Origin: a virus
Virus record (IMG/VR): IMGVR_UViG_3300038761_000005
Location: 1-40,659 of that record
DNA length: 40,659 nucleotides
Reading direction: 5' to 3' (one strand)
The translations under genes and the position numbers were made by a program. Positions 6,989 through 13,519 of the stretch are shown piece after piece. Positions within the stretch are counted from its first letter, which is position 1; every line of letters begins with the position of its first letter. Under the pieces are notes generated by a model. The model worked only from the letters and a program-made list of their open reading frames with translations. It searched no databases and was not told where the DNA came from.

Positions 6989-7285
6989 GTGGGGACAGGG
7001 ATAGACCTTCACATAGATGAAAGCATAAGAAGAAAGCTGTTGGTAAAGCACAACGTTGAATGCTTTGAGGTGGCAGAGTGCTTGGCAAACGTAACTCTTG
7101 GTTATATTGAAGACACCAGAGAATCACACAAGACTAACCCCCCAACATATTGGTTTGTTGAGCAAACAGATAAAGGTCGCCATTTGTTCGTGGCCTTTAT
7201 GTTTATTGATGGAAAAGTTGTTTTGAAAACGGCTTTTGATGCAACGCCAGAGCGTCAAAGTCTTTATCGCAAACTGGCAAGCTGA
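6989..7285 (+). CDS. BrnT-like (RelE-fold) toxin candidate
   Basis: This 98-aa protein resembles the small family often mislabelled ADP-ribosyl-dinitrogen-reductase hydrolase, related to BrnT toxins. Its motifs in order are a KLLVKHNVECFEVAECLAN helix pair, DTRESHKTNPPTYWFVEQT, a strand pair GRHLFVAFMFIDGKVV, and LKTAFDATPERQSLY. BrnT-type toxins are RelE-fold ribonucleases that arrest growth, and their partners are CopG-like proteins, as encoded 33 nt downstream here. The start is GTG with an AGGAG site 9 nt upstream. The base composition is more A/T-rich than the flanking phage genes, suggesting recent acquisition. Family resemblance is good; toxicity is inferred. Confidence 0.72.
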   Translation: MGTGIDLHIDESIRRKLLVKHNVECFEVAECLANVTLGYIEDTRESHKTNPPTYWFVEQTDKGRHLFVAFMFIDGKVVLKTAFDATPERQSLYRKLAS

Positions 7286-7318
7286 TTATTTATTATGAAA
7301 TGGAAAGGGGTGCAAGGC

Positions 7319-7666
7319 ATGAGCGCACGTAAAAGGACCATTGAAGGCACTGCGGAAGCATGGGAAGACGGATCTCTCGGCTTGGACGAAGCTAGCGCCA
7401 AAAAAGCGGACCTTAGTGTAGAGCAAGTGGCTAACGCCGTTGGGCTGAAGACTATTTCTATTCGCATGCAGCCAGATCTTCTTGAAGAGTTAAAATTGGT
7501 TGCCGACTTTCACGGGGTGGGATACCAGCCCCTGATGAAGCAGGTTCTGCGTCGGTTTGTCGAAGCTGAGAAAAAGCGCATTCTCCGCGAGGCGCACTCG
7601 GAGCTTGAGGCAAAAAATAAAACGGTTCCAGAAAACCAAGACGCCAACGTTGCCAACTGTGCATAA
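7319..7666 (+). CDS. Ribbon-helix-helix (BrnA/CopG-like) antitoxin candidate
   Basis: This 115-aa protein is the likely antitoxin of the preceding gene. The motif TISIRMQPDLLEELKLVADFHG, followed by VGYQPLMKQVLRRFVEAE, is the beta strand plus two helices of a CopG/BrnA ribbon-helix-helix dimer. It would bind the GTATATAC palindromes upstream. The N-terminal 40 residues are charged and likely flexible, and the last 35 are also polar. The ATG at 7319 follows a G-rich site; an ATG at 7295 lacks one. Toxin-first order is usual for BrnT/A. A strong terminator follows within 20 nt. Confidence 0.72.
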   Translation: MSARKRTIEGTAEAWEDGSLGLDEASAKKADLSVEQVANAVGLKTISIRMQPDLLEELKLVADFHGVGYQPLMKQVLRRFVEAEKKRILREAHSELEAKNKTVPENQDANVANCA

Positions 7667-7683
7667 GCGTTAGCGTAATGGAA

Positions 7684-7708
7684 AAGCCCGCTTTAAGCGG
7701 GCTTTTTT
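7684..7708. terminator. Intrinsic terminator, likely bidirectional
   Basis: AAGCCCGCTT and AAGCGGGCTT form a strong stem with almost no loop, followed by TTTTTT on the plus strand and preceded by AAAA. It ends the toxin-antitoxin transcript. From the other side it may also end the leftward repressor operon transcript. Confidence 0.9.
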
Positions 7709-7731
7709 GTGTACACCATTCAAGCAATGGT

Positions 7732-7888
7732 TCACATCGGGTCGTATTTCCCAACAACCACGCCACAGATGGACCAGTCCCCGCTCACCTTAATGATGGG
7801 CTCGGGCCAGTTCGGGTTGCCGGGCTTGAGGAAATACTCGCCTTCGGTCACAGATAGCTGCTTGAGCGTGACCTTGCTGTCGCTGTGG
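7732..7888 (-). pseudogene. Remnant: C-terminal end of an S24/LexA-like repressor or UmuD-like protein
   Basis: The minus-strand frame ending at 7732 reads HSDSKVTLKQLSVTEGEYFL, then KPGNPNWPEPIIKVSG, then WSICGVVVGKYDPM and stop. This is the typical C-terminal half of an S24 peptidase domain, including the catalytic-lysine strand (KVTLKQL) and the terminal GVVVGKY strand. There is no start codon or N-terminal part. The homology begins exactly at the stop codon of the neighbouring exported-protein gene (7889-7891), marking a recombination joint. The intact repressor upstream has its own different C-terminus, so this is a leftover of a displaced repressor gene. Confidence 0.7.
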
Positions 7889-8449
7889 CTACTTCTCGGA
7901 AATCGTCACTTCTGCTGGCAGATCCGGGCCAACCAAGCATCGCCCTGCATAATCAGCTTCTGTCCCGAAGGCATTACTGGCCGTGAACCCTATACGGGCC
8001 TGACTTCGTCCGTTGGGCATATCGCTAACCACATAGTCGAGCATATGAGGGGAGAAAGAATTGGGCTGATTAAGCTTTTCTTTGATTGCAGAGAAGCATG
8101 CAGAGCGAACAGCTTCGGCAGAAAGGCTCCTGGCAACTTTGGCGCTCCCTTTCTTTAGGTCGCCGAGGCTGTACCAGGTATTAAACGTGCTGCCATCATG
8201 TCCGTCGCAATTAACAAAGAATACGGGGGCGCCAGGGCGGCTCTTGCTGCTTGATACGTCTCCATATTGAACCACAGCGCAGCGCGGGTTCTTGGCTTGA
8301 AGCCTTATGGCACGCTCAAGTTCAGCGGTGTACTGCTTGTATCCATCGATATAGATTTTCGCTGGCAGAGCCCCTTTGGCAAAGGTTGCATCAGCCATGG
8401 CTGCCGATGAAGCGAAAGTTAGAGCGGCAATCACAATAATCCGTTTCAT
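7889..8449 (-). CDS. Exported hypothetical protein in the repressor operon (lysogenic conversion candidate)
   Basis: This 186-aa protein begins with a clear Sec signal peptide (MKRIIVIAALTFASSAAMADA), with cleavage likely after an Ala near residue 20. The mature part has four Cys, in NPRCAVVQYG, FFVNCDGHDG, RSACFSAIKE and AGRCLVGPD, enough for two disulphides in the periplasm. FNTWYSLGDLKKG is a distinctive block. The ATG at 8449 has an AGGGGAAAG site; the longer ORF to 8488 overlaps the repressor gene. It lies 17 nt behind the repressor gene on the same strand and would be made in the lysogen. Surface change or superinfection exclusion is a reasonable but unproven role. Confidence 0.7.
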   Translation of the reverse strand: MKRIIVIAALTFASSAAMADATFAKGALPAKIYIDGYKQYTAELERAIRLQAKNPRCAVVQYGDVSSSKSRPGAPVFFVNCDGHDGSTFNTWYSLGDLKKGSAKVARSLSAEAVRSACFSAIKEKLNQPNSFSPHMLDYVVSDMPNGRSQARIGFTASNAFGTEADYAGRCLVGPDLPAEVTISEK

Positions 8450-8466
8450 GGCTTTCCCCTGTTCCG

Positions 8467-9153
8467 TTAGAGTTTCCTTGCGTTCCATGCTAACAACACC
8501 CTCCCCTCAACCTTGAAGGCATCACGGTCCCCGTTCTCGATAACATAGGGAGGGTACTTGTCGTTGTCTGAAATCATAAGCAGTGAGCCATCTGGGCGCC
8601 GCTGGAGCCTCTTGATGTACAGCTCATCATGCAGGGATAAGACGTAGACTGCGTCCAGCTTCACTTCTGTCACCCCTCGATCCACCAGCAGCACATCTCC
8701 GTCACTGAATGTGCCTTCCATGCTGTCGCCCAGTCCTGTAATCAAAGCGAGATTGTCCAGGCTGGAGTAGATCACATTACGGCTCAGCCACTCCTTGCTA
8801 ACCCGCATGGTGTCTATTACATCAGGGAACTGCTCGGCCAGCTGGCCCTGGCCCATACCGCCAGCAATAGCAAAACGGCGAATGACCGCCATCTCCTTTT
8901 CTTCATCTACGGCATATGTGGCCGGGAAATCGAGAACCTGCGCTTGGCTGGGCCCTTCTTCAAGCAACTCCATTAATGACACGCCAAGCTTCCCGGCTAT
9001 CAGGCGCAGCACATCCAGTGGAGGCTCGCGCGAACCAGCCTCATAGTTCCCGATTCGAGACTGTGATTCCCAGCCACACGCGCGCGCCAGGTCGGACTGA
9101 GACCACCTTTTCAGCTCTCGGAAGTGTTTGATTCTTTTACCCAGATTACTCAT
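8467..9153 (-). CDS. cI: CI-like phage repressor with S24 self-cleavage domain
   Basis: This 228-aa protein would maintain lysogeny. The N-terminal helix-turn-helix is MSNLGKRIKHFRELKRWSQS followed by DLARACGWESQSRIGNYEAG. The C-terminal peptidase has Ser144 in GLGDSMEGT and Lys181 in ELYIKRLQ, the catalytic dyad. The hinge motif AIAGGMG (Ala97-Gly98) is a plausible RecA-stimulated cleavage site, so induction by DNA damage is expected. I prefer ATG 9153 because the likely maintenance promoter -10 (TACAAT, 9178-9173) lies just upstream. An ATG at 9186 would add 11 residues but lies before that predicted transcript. The gene diverges from cro across three operators. Confidence 0.93.
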   Translation of the reverse strand: MSNLGKRIKHFRELKRWSQSDLARACGWESQSRIGNYEAGSREPPLDVLRLIAGKLGVSLMELLEEGPSQAQVLDFPATYAVDEEKEMAVIRRFAIAGGMGQGQLAEQFPDVIDTMRVSKEWLSRNVIYSSLDNLALITGLGDSMEGTFSDGDVLLVDRGVTEVKLDAVYVLSLHDELYIKRLQRRPDGSLLMISDNDKYPPYVIENGDRDAFKVEGRVLLAWNARKL

Positions 9154-9165
9154 GCCCGGATAAAT

Positions 9166-9231
9166 ATCACATATTGTAATATGCATCCTTCACTTTCCGT
9201 GTTGATAGCTAACACATAACGTGTTTAAAAT
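9166..9231. promoter_or_regulatory. oR region: three operators, cro promoter and repressor maintenance promoter
   Basis: Three related 15-bp dyads are spaced 22-23 bp centre to centre. They are AACAC-ATAAC-GTGTT at 9211-9225 (perfect), TTCAC-TTTCC-GTGTT at 9189-9203, and ATCAC-ATATT-GTAAT at 9166-9180. The rightward promoter is TTGATA (9202-9207), an 18-nt spacer containing the perfect site, and TAAAAT (9226-9231). The leftward promoter has TACAAT (9178-9173) inside the weakest site and a poor -35, as expected for a CI-activated promoter. The order and spacing match lambda OR1-OR2-OR3. Confidence 0.75.
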
Positions 9232-9255
9232 GGCGTCACTACCCCGGAGGAAGCA

Positions 9256-9477
9256 ATGAACAACATCCAGCAAATCAGAGAAGAGGCGCGCATAAAGCAG
9301 GTCGACCTGTGCGCGCATCTTGATTGGCGCCAGTCCCGTCTCAGCAACTACGAAACAGGAAACCGAGAACCTGGGCTGCAAGTGGCTCGGCAGATCGTTG
9401 ATGCCCTGAATGAGCTTGGTGCTGATTGCTCTCTTGAGGATGTATTTCCTCCGCAAAAGAAAGAGTCCGCCGCCTGA
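9256..9477 (+). CDS. cro: Cro-like repressor (XRE-family helix-turn-helix)
   Basis: This 73-aa protein has a helix-turn-helix, IREEARIKQVDLCAHLDWRQ then SRLSNYETGNREP, of the Cro/C1 type and little else. It is encoded divergently from the CI-like repressor and just behind the strong rightward promoter, with a GGAGGA ribosome binding site. In such phages Cro binds the operators with opposite preference and shuts off the repressor gene during lytic growth. The short ELGADCSLEDVFPP tail is typical of this group. Its HTH resembles that of the CI protein (both carry xSRxxNYExGxREP), consistent with shared operators. Confidence 0.88.
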   Translation: MNNIQQIREEARIKQVDLCAHLDWRQSRLSNYETGNREPGLQVARQIVDALNELGADCSLEDVFPPQKKESAA

Positions 9478-9612
9478 AGCCGGGCCACGCTGTACCTGAG
9501 TCGCAACAGGCACAGCTCCCGGTTTTTGCGCTGCACGGACCACGGCCCCAGTCGGGCCCGAAGATTCAGCAAATACGTTTCAGCAAGTAAGTCATCCATG
9601 GAGCCAGATTAG

Positions 9613-10206
9613 ATGGACGCAATCAGCAAAGTAATGGGGGAAATACCCCAGAGCATCCAAAGGCACGGCACAGCCACCGAAAAGCTGGGCGCTATTTGGG
9701 ATGCGATTGGACGTGACCGGGATGTTTGCCAGAGTCGCCTGGCCATCGAGATTGCCAAGGCCTGGTCCGAGTACCACCTGAGCCCGAACATCCCCACGCA
9801 CAACGAGAAGCAGGCCTGCGAGCGCATCCGCAAAATGTTCTGCCGGGAATCCCCGCTGCACTTTGACTTTGCGCTTGAGGCGTTCATTCCGGCCCTTCCT
9901 GAGCCGTATCAGTCTGCCGCTATAGCAACCATCTTTCCCAGCAGAACAGCCCGCCAAATGGCAGAGGCTGGCTTCTGTGCGTGGGAGGCCAATGCACGGG
10001 CCGACAACATCACCGACCGAATCCGTAATGACGTGGTGTTCCATGGCTTGGACAAGCTTTCAATCGAGCAGCTGAAGGTGATTGATCGCGCTTATGCGAA
10101 TGAGGGCGACAGCATCCAGGCGGTGCGCGGAGTGATCCGTGGACAGATAGAGAAGCTGGAAGGTGCGGCACGCGCCCCAAGCAAATTGGAAGCAGTTAAC
10201 CGATAA
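9613..10206 (+). CDS. Conserved phage early protein of unknown function
   Basis: This 197-aa protein is first after cro and separated from it by 135 nt with no visible gene. It is mostly helical: MDAISKVMGEIPQSIQRHG, a Cys/Arg-containing middle (KQACERIRKMFCRESPLHFD), and a C-terminal KLSIEQLKVIDRAYANEGD segment. It occupies the place of cII or of ydaT in lambdoid phages, but I see no clear helix-turn-helix and do not call it either. A GGAG site lies about 8 nt before the ATG. An intrinsic terminator follows immediately, so its expression can be separated from that of the replication genes. Confidence 0.65.
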   Translation: MDAISKVMGEIPQSIQRHGTATEKLGAIWDAIGRDRDVCQSRLAIEIAKAWSEYHLSPNIPTHNEKQACERIRKMFCRESPLHFDFALEAFIPALPEPYQSAAIATIFPSRTARQMAEAGFCAWEANARADNITDRIRNDVVFHGLDKLSIEQLKVIDRAYANEGDSIQAVRGVIRGQIEKLEGAARAPSKLEAVNR

Positions 10207-10207
10207 A

Positions 10208-10246
10208 GAAAAAGCCCGGCAGCTGTAGGAGGCAGGCCGGGCTTTT
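10208..10246 (+). terminator. Intrinsic terminator (tR1-like position)
   Basis: AAAAGCCCGGC at 10210-10220 pairs with GCCGGGCTTTT at 10236-10246 around a 15-nt loop. It stands between the gene after cro and the replication genes, like tR1 in lambda. Rightward transcription would have to read through partially or by antitermination. Confidence 0.85.
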
Positions 10247-10267
10247 CACTGAAGTGACGAGGTGATT

Positions 10268-10933
10268 ATGAAAGCAAGACCGATACTTTTCAACACGGAC
10301 ATGGTGAAGGCCATTCTGGCAGGGCAGAAAACTCAGACGCGGCGAGAAGCAAAAAACATTGTGGCAGCGCCGCGCTTTCGTTCTGGCTGGAAAGCCGTAA
10401 GAGCTGATGGGAAAGCAGCGGTAAGCACTGACGCGCCGGCGGGGCTGCTTGGAGAGGCCTGTCCATTCGGCCAGCCCGGAGACCTTCTGTATGTGAGAGA
10501 GGCTTGGCAGGGGCCGCTATTGCCCATGGAGAAAGCCGAAGAGTACTGGCACCACGGCGATGAAAAATACGAGTCTCCAGAATATTGCGAATACGCAGCC
10601 GATGGCGGGCCTCGCCCGGAATACATCGACTGTGACGAAAATCTTCGCCACGGATGGCGCCCATCAATCCACATGCCCCGCTGGGCTTCCCGCCTGACCC
10701 TCGAAATCACCGATGTGCGCGTGGAGCGGTTGCAGGACATTGACCGTGGCGACTGCATGGCAGAGGGCTGTCCGTTCCCGAATATGGCCGTGAACGATCC
10801 GATTGGCTGGTTCAGCGGTCTGTGGGGTTCCATCTACAGCAACTGGGATGCCAACCCATGGGTCTGGGTAGTGGAATTCAAGGTCCACCACTGCAACGTC
10901 GATGCTCTGCTTCGTAAGCGGGAGGCTGCGTAG
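10268..10933 (+). CDS. ASCH/PUA-like phage protein
   Basis: This 221-aa protein begins with the well-known signature ARPILFNTDMVKAILAGQKTQ followed by TRR. It also has FGQPGDLLYVREAW, MPRWASRLTLEITDVRVERLQDI, and a closing PWVWVVEF strand. This set is typical of the ASCH/PUA-like proteins common in phage early regions, thought to bind RNA or modified nucleic acid. Their role is not established. ATG 10268 has a GAGGTG site; a GTG two codons upstream is less likely. The gene is 2 nt from the replication initiator gene. Confidence 0.8.
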   Translation: MKARPILFNTDMVKAILAGQKTQTRREAKNIVAAPRFRSGWKAVRADGKAAVSTDAPAGLLGEACPFGQPGDLLYVREAWQGPLLPMEKAEEYWHHGDEKYESPEYCEYAADGGPRPEYIDCDENLRHGWRPSIHMPRWASRLTLEITDVRVERLQDIDRGDCMAEGCPFPNMAVNDPIGWFSGLWGSIYSNWDANPWVWVVEFKVHHCNVDALLRKREAA

Positions 10934-10935
10934 TC

Positions 10936-11697
10936 ATGGCCGGCGACTGGATCAAGTTTGAAATCAGCACCCACGAGAAGCCGGAAGTGTGGGCCATTGC
11001 CGAGCGCCTGGACGTTGATCCCGATGCCGTGGTTGGCAAGCTGCTTCGCGTGTGGGCATGGTTCGACCAGCACACCGAAACAGGTAACGCTCCGACCGTT
11101 ACCAAAAAGTTACTCGACCGTCATGTTTGCGTTTCCGGTTTCTGTGATGCGGTTATTGATGCTGGCTGGATGAGCGAAGAGGGCGGCACGATATTTCTGC
11201 CCAACTTCGACCGCCACAATGGCAAAACCGCCAAAACCCGCGCCACTACTGCGAAGAGGGTTGCTGCACACAAATCTAAGGAACGCCCAAGTAACGCAGA
11301 GGGTAACGGGGAAGGTAACGGTGCCAGCGTTACCAGTGCGTTACCTAAAGAAGAGAAGAGAAGAGAAGAGAAGAATAAAGAAAAGAACCCCCCTGTATCC
11401 CCCCAAGGGGGGAAAGCGAAACGTGCAGCCCAACTCCCTGAAGATTTCGAGCCCAACGAAACCAACAAGCGCTTGGCTGAAGAGCTGGGCGTCTCACTGA
11501 TTACCGAATTCCCCCAGTTCTGTGACCACCACCGAGCCAAAGGCTCAACGATGAAGGATTGGCATGCGGCCATGAATACCTGGATACGCAATGCCCACCG
11601 GTTTGGTCGTTCTGGCAACAGGCAGGCCCAGCAAGGCCGCAAGGAAACTCCCCAAGAGCGCGGTGAGCGCATGGCAAGAGAGCGAGGGCTGGCGTAA
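10936..11697 (+). CDS. Phage replication initiator (O-like)
   Basis: This 253-aa protein is likely to bind the phage origin and load the replisome. The N-terminal half (residues 1-100; MAGDWIKFEISTHEKPEVWA, then AVVGKLLRVWAWFDQHTE and TIFLPNFDRHNGKTAKTRA) is a winged-helix region of the O-like or DUF1376-like type. A low-complexity linker (residues about 115-165) is rich in Lys/Glu/Asn. A C-terminal DnaT/DnaD-like helical domain carries FPQFCDHHRAKGSTMKDWHA and NTWIRNAHRF. The linker DNA carries iterons. The stop shares its last base with the next start (TAATG). Lambda O likewise has the origin inside its gene. Confidence 0.8.
   Translation: MAGDWIKFEISTHEKPEVWAIAERLDVDPDAVVGKLLRVWAWFDQHTETGNAPTVTKKLLDRHVCVSGFCDAVIDAGWMSEEGGTIFLPNFDRHNGKTAKTRATTAKRVAAHKSKERPSNAEGNGEGNGASVTSALPKEEKRREEKNKEKNPPVSPQGGKAKRAAQLPEDFEPNETNKRLAEELGVSLITEFPQFCDHHRAKGSTMKDWHAAMNTWIRNAHRFGRSGNRQAQQGRKETPQERGERMARERGLA
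11083..11387. other. Candidate phage replication origin: GTAACG iterons and a purine tract inside the initiator gene
   Basis: GTAACG occurs three times in direct orientation at exactly 12-bp period (11291, 11303, 11315). Two inverted copies follow (CGTTAC at 11328 and 11339), then a purine-only tract of GAAGA units ending in an A-rich stretch to 11387. A further GGTAACG at 11083-11089 and CGTTACC at 11097-11103 lie upstream in the same gene. Iterons beside a strand-biased A/G-rich region in the linker-coding part of the initiator gene match the lambda ori design. Confidence 0.6.
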
Positions 11698-12347
11698 TGA
11701 CACCACAGGATTATTCGCAATTCGTAACCATCTGGACGCAGGCCAGCGAGCTGTACAACAAGGCGCCTTCTGACGGCGCCCTGGACCTGATTTTCAACGC
11801 CCTGCAGCGCTTCGACCTGGAGCAGATCAAGCAGGGGCTGACCGCCCACATCAACGACCCGAAGCACGGAGATTTTGCGCCGAAACCGGCGGACATTGTG
11901 CGCCACATCGAGGGCGACGGGGACAGCCGGGCACTAGCTGCATGGTCGGCGGTAGATCGCGCAATCCGCTCTGTGGGCCCCTATGAATCCGTGGTGTTCG
12001 ATGACCCGCGCACCATGGCCACCATCGAGGACATGGGCGGCTGGATGAAGCTGTGCGAGGTCACCGACAAGGATTTGCCGTTCAAGGGTAACGAGTTCGT
12101 GAAGCGCTTCATGGGCTACCTGAGCCGCCCGCCTGAGAAATTCCCGGCCAAGCTGCTGGGCATGACCGAGGCGAGCAACAGCGGAGAGCACAGCGAGTTT
12201 GTGCCGGAGCCGCGCCTGATTGGCAAGCCGAAACTCTGCCTGGAAGTGATGCGCAAGGGCAGCGAGAAAAAACAGGGTCACATGCGCCTCTCCGATGCGC
12301 TGGATCGCGTGGCCAGTCAACTGGAAAGCAAAGGGGACGTGGCATGA
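11697..12347 (+). CDS. Probable replication partner protein (P-like position)
   Basis: This 216-aa protein has an N-terminal helical domain (DYSQFVTIWTQASELYNK, LIFNALQRFDLEQIKQGL, KPADIVRHIEG). Such domains occur in phage proteins that follow the O-like initiator and are annotated as replication protein P or DUF6475-like. A middle part (WSAVDRAIRSVGPYESVVFD) is also common in that group. Helicase loading is the expected role by position, but no ATPase motif is present and none is needed for that role. The start overlaps the initiator stop by 1 nt and the end overlaps the next gene by 4 nt. Confidence 0.7.
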   Translation: MTPQDYSQFVTIWTQASELYNKAPSDGALDLIFNALQRFDLEQIKQGLTAHINDPKHGDFAPKPADIVRHIEGDGDSRALAAWSAVDRAIRSVGPYESVVFDDPRTMATIEDMGGWMKLCEVTDKDLPFKGNEFVKRFMGYLSRPPEKFPAKLLGMTEASNSGEHSEFVPEPRLIGKPKLCLEVMRKGSEKKQGHMRLSDALDRVASQLESKGDVA

Positions 12348-12610
12348 AACACAACGCAGCAACCCAGCGCGAAAGAATCCGGCAGTACTTGTACGGATGC
12401 CAGTTTGGTGCCACTCGCAATGTCATTGCCCGCGACACCGGCCTGATGGTGCAGACCCTGTGCCGCCGCCTGCGCGAGCTGGAAGACCTGGGCCACATCA
12501 CTGGCATTCAGCGCGTTATCTGCCCGGAAACCGGCGTGCTGAACAAAAACTACCGGCTCACCGGTAACCAGCGGGCGGCCATGACGCGGAAAGCGGGGAG
12601 GGCGGCGTGA
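12344..12610 (+). CDS. Small winged-helix protein
   Basis: This 88-aa protein has a helix-turn-helix-like core, TQRERIRQYLYGCQFGATRN then VIARDTGLMVQTLCRRLREL, with a wing (LGHITGIQRVICPETG). A basic tail follows (NQRAAMTRKAGRAA). The wing has the form of MarR-type folds. It overlaps the previous gene in an ATGA motif and the next one through GTGA. A second winged-helix gene follows directly, so the two could form a heterodimer or have arisen by duplication. The target is unknown. Confidence 0.7.
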   Translation: MKHNAATQRERIRQYLYGCQFGATRNVIARDTGLMVQTLCRRLRELEDLGHITGIQRVICPETGVLNKNYRLTGNQRAAMTRKAGRAA

Positions 12611-12867
12611 CCAACACAGATCGAATCCTGACCCTGCTGGAAGACGGACCCATGAGCCGAGGCGAGATAGCCAAATGCCTGGGCCTGCCTGGCAAGAAAA
12701 CCCAGTGGGTCCTGGTCAACATGCGCGACAAGGGCTTGGTGGAGCTGATAGGCGAGGGCCGCTTTTCCCGCTGGTGCCTGCCGGGTCAGGCGCCGAATAA
12801 CGTGGCGGATCTGGTGGCGCAGCATGAGCAGAGCGTTATCACGCAGTTTTTGTCGGGGGCGTTATGA
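12607..12867 (+). CDS. Small winged-helix protein (second of a pair)
   Basis: This 86-aa protein reads TNTDRILTLLEDGPMSRGEI then AKCLGLPGKKTQWVLVNMRD, followed by KGLVELIGEGRFSRW. This is a compact winged helix of about 60 residues with a polar C-terminal extension. The GTG start at 12607 overlaps the preceding stop (GTGA), and the end overlaps the next start in ATGA. It sits in the stretch between replication genes and ninB, where lambdoid phages keep short regulators. Function not known. Confidence 0.7.
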   Translation: MTNTDRILTLLEDGPMSRGEIAKCLGLPGKKTQWVLVNMRDKGLVELIGEGRFSRWCLPGQAPNNVADLVAQHEQSVITQFLSGAL

Positions 12868-13055
12868 CCGTATTCACCGACCCGGAAGCGGCAGTGGAAG
12901 AGCTGGAGTGGCTGACAAACACCACCGGCAAGGCTCACGTCATTGTTCGCGCCGGTAGCGGAGAGGAATACCGGTGGCGCGTGGTGCCCCAGTCTGAGGC
13001 CGGGAAGCGGCAGGCGCTGGTTATCTGTACGCCAAGGTACCGGGGGTGCGCATGA
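12864..13055 (+). CDS. Small hypothetical protein
   Basis: This 63-aa protein is an alpha/beta fragment: TDPEAAVEELEWLTNTTGKA, then HVIVRAGSGEEYRWRVVP and a basic C-terminus. It has overlaps of four bases on both sides, so it is part of the tightly coupled early operon. It is not recognised. The HVIVRAGSG strand-turn is a common feature of small uncharacterised phage proteins in this location. Confidence 0.6.
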   Translation: MTVFTDPEAAVEELEWLTNTTGKAHVIVRAGSGEEYRWRVVPQSEAGKRQALVICTPRYRGCA

Positions 13056-13519
13056 GCAGAGAGAAGGTATACCGGCTGCGTGAGGACAACTTCAAGCGCG
13101 CCCTGGATCATGCGGAAGGCTTGCTGGCCGAGCAGTTCAGAAAGGGGCGAGAATCACTGGAGCTTGCCTTGCGCGAGCCTAAGCGGTCCCTGGACCAGAA
13201 CGCGAAACTTTGGTGTCTGCTGGAGGACGTGGCCTGCCAATGCACGCTGATCATCAACGGCGAGAAATGCACGGCCACCCGGGAAGAATGGAAGACGGTC
13301 TTTTCTGCGGCTCTATCCAGAGAGAGTCGTTTAGCGGTTGGGCTTGATGGGGGTGTTGTGATGCTTGGGGTAAGCACCAGCAAGCTAAGGAAATCAGAGT
13401 TCTCTGACCTGATCGAGATTATCTATTCCTACGGAGCTGAAAATGGCGTTCGTTGGAGCGAGAGGTCCATACAGGTCTTCAGTGACTATCCGGAGGCGCG
13501 TGATGCTCAGCAGAAATAG
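13052..13519 (+). CDS. ninB: NinB-like recombination protein
   Basis: This 155-aa protein carries the NinB signature: REPKRSLDQNAKLWCLLEDV, followed by CTATREEWKTVFSAAL, a GLDGGVVMLGVSTSKL strand-turn, and LIEIIYSYGAENGVRWSE. NinB (Orf of lambda) binds single-stranded DNA and helps recombination by acting in the RecFOR step. ATG 13052 overlaps the upstream stop by 4 nt. Its last 17 nt overlap the start of the HNH gene. With the exonuclease/annealase pair it completes a phage recombination toolkit. Confidence 0.88.
   Translation: MSREKVYRLREDNFKRALDHAEGLLAEQFRKGRESLELALREPKRSLDQNAKLWCLLEDVACQCTLIINGEKCTATREEWKTVFSAALSRESRLAVGLDGGVVMLGVSTSKLRKSEFSDLIEIIYSYGAENGVRWSERSIQVFSDYPEARDAQQK

Noticed and set aside
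9154-9186. Upstream ATG of the repressor at 9186
   Set aside because: It lies before the predicted maintenance-promoter start and adds residues not usual in this family. It remains possible if another promoter is used.
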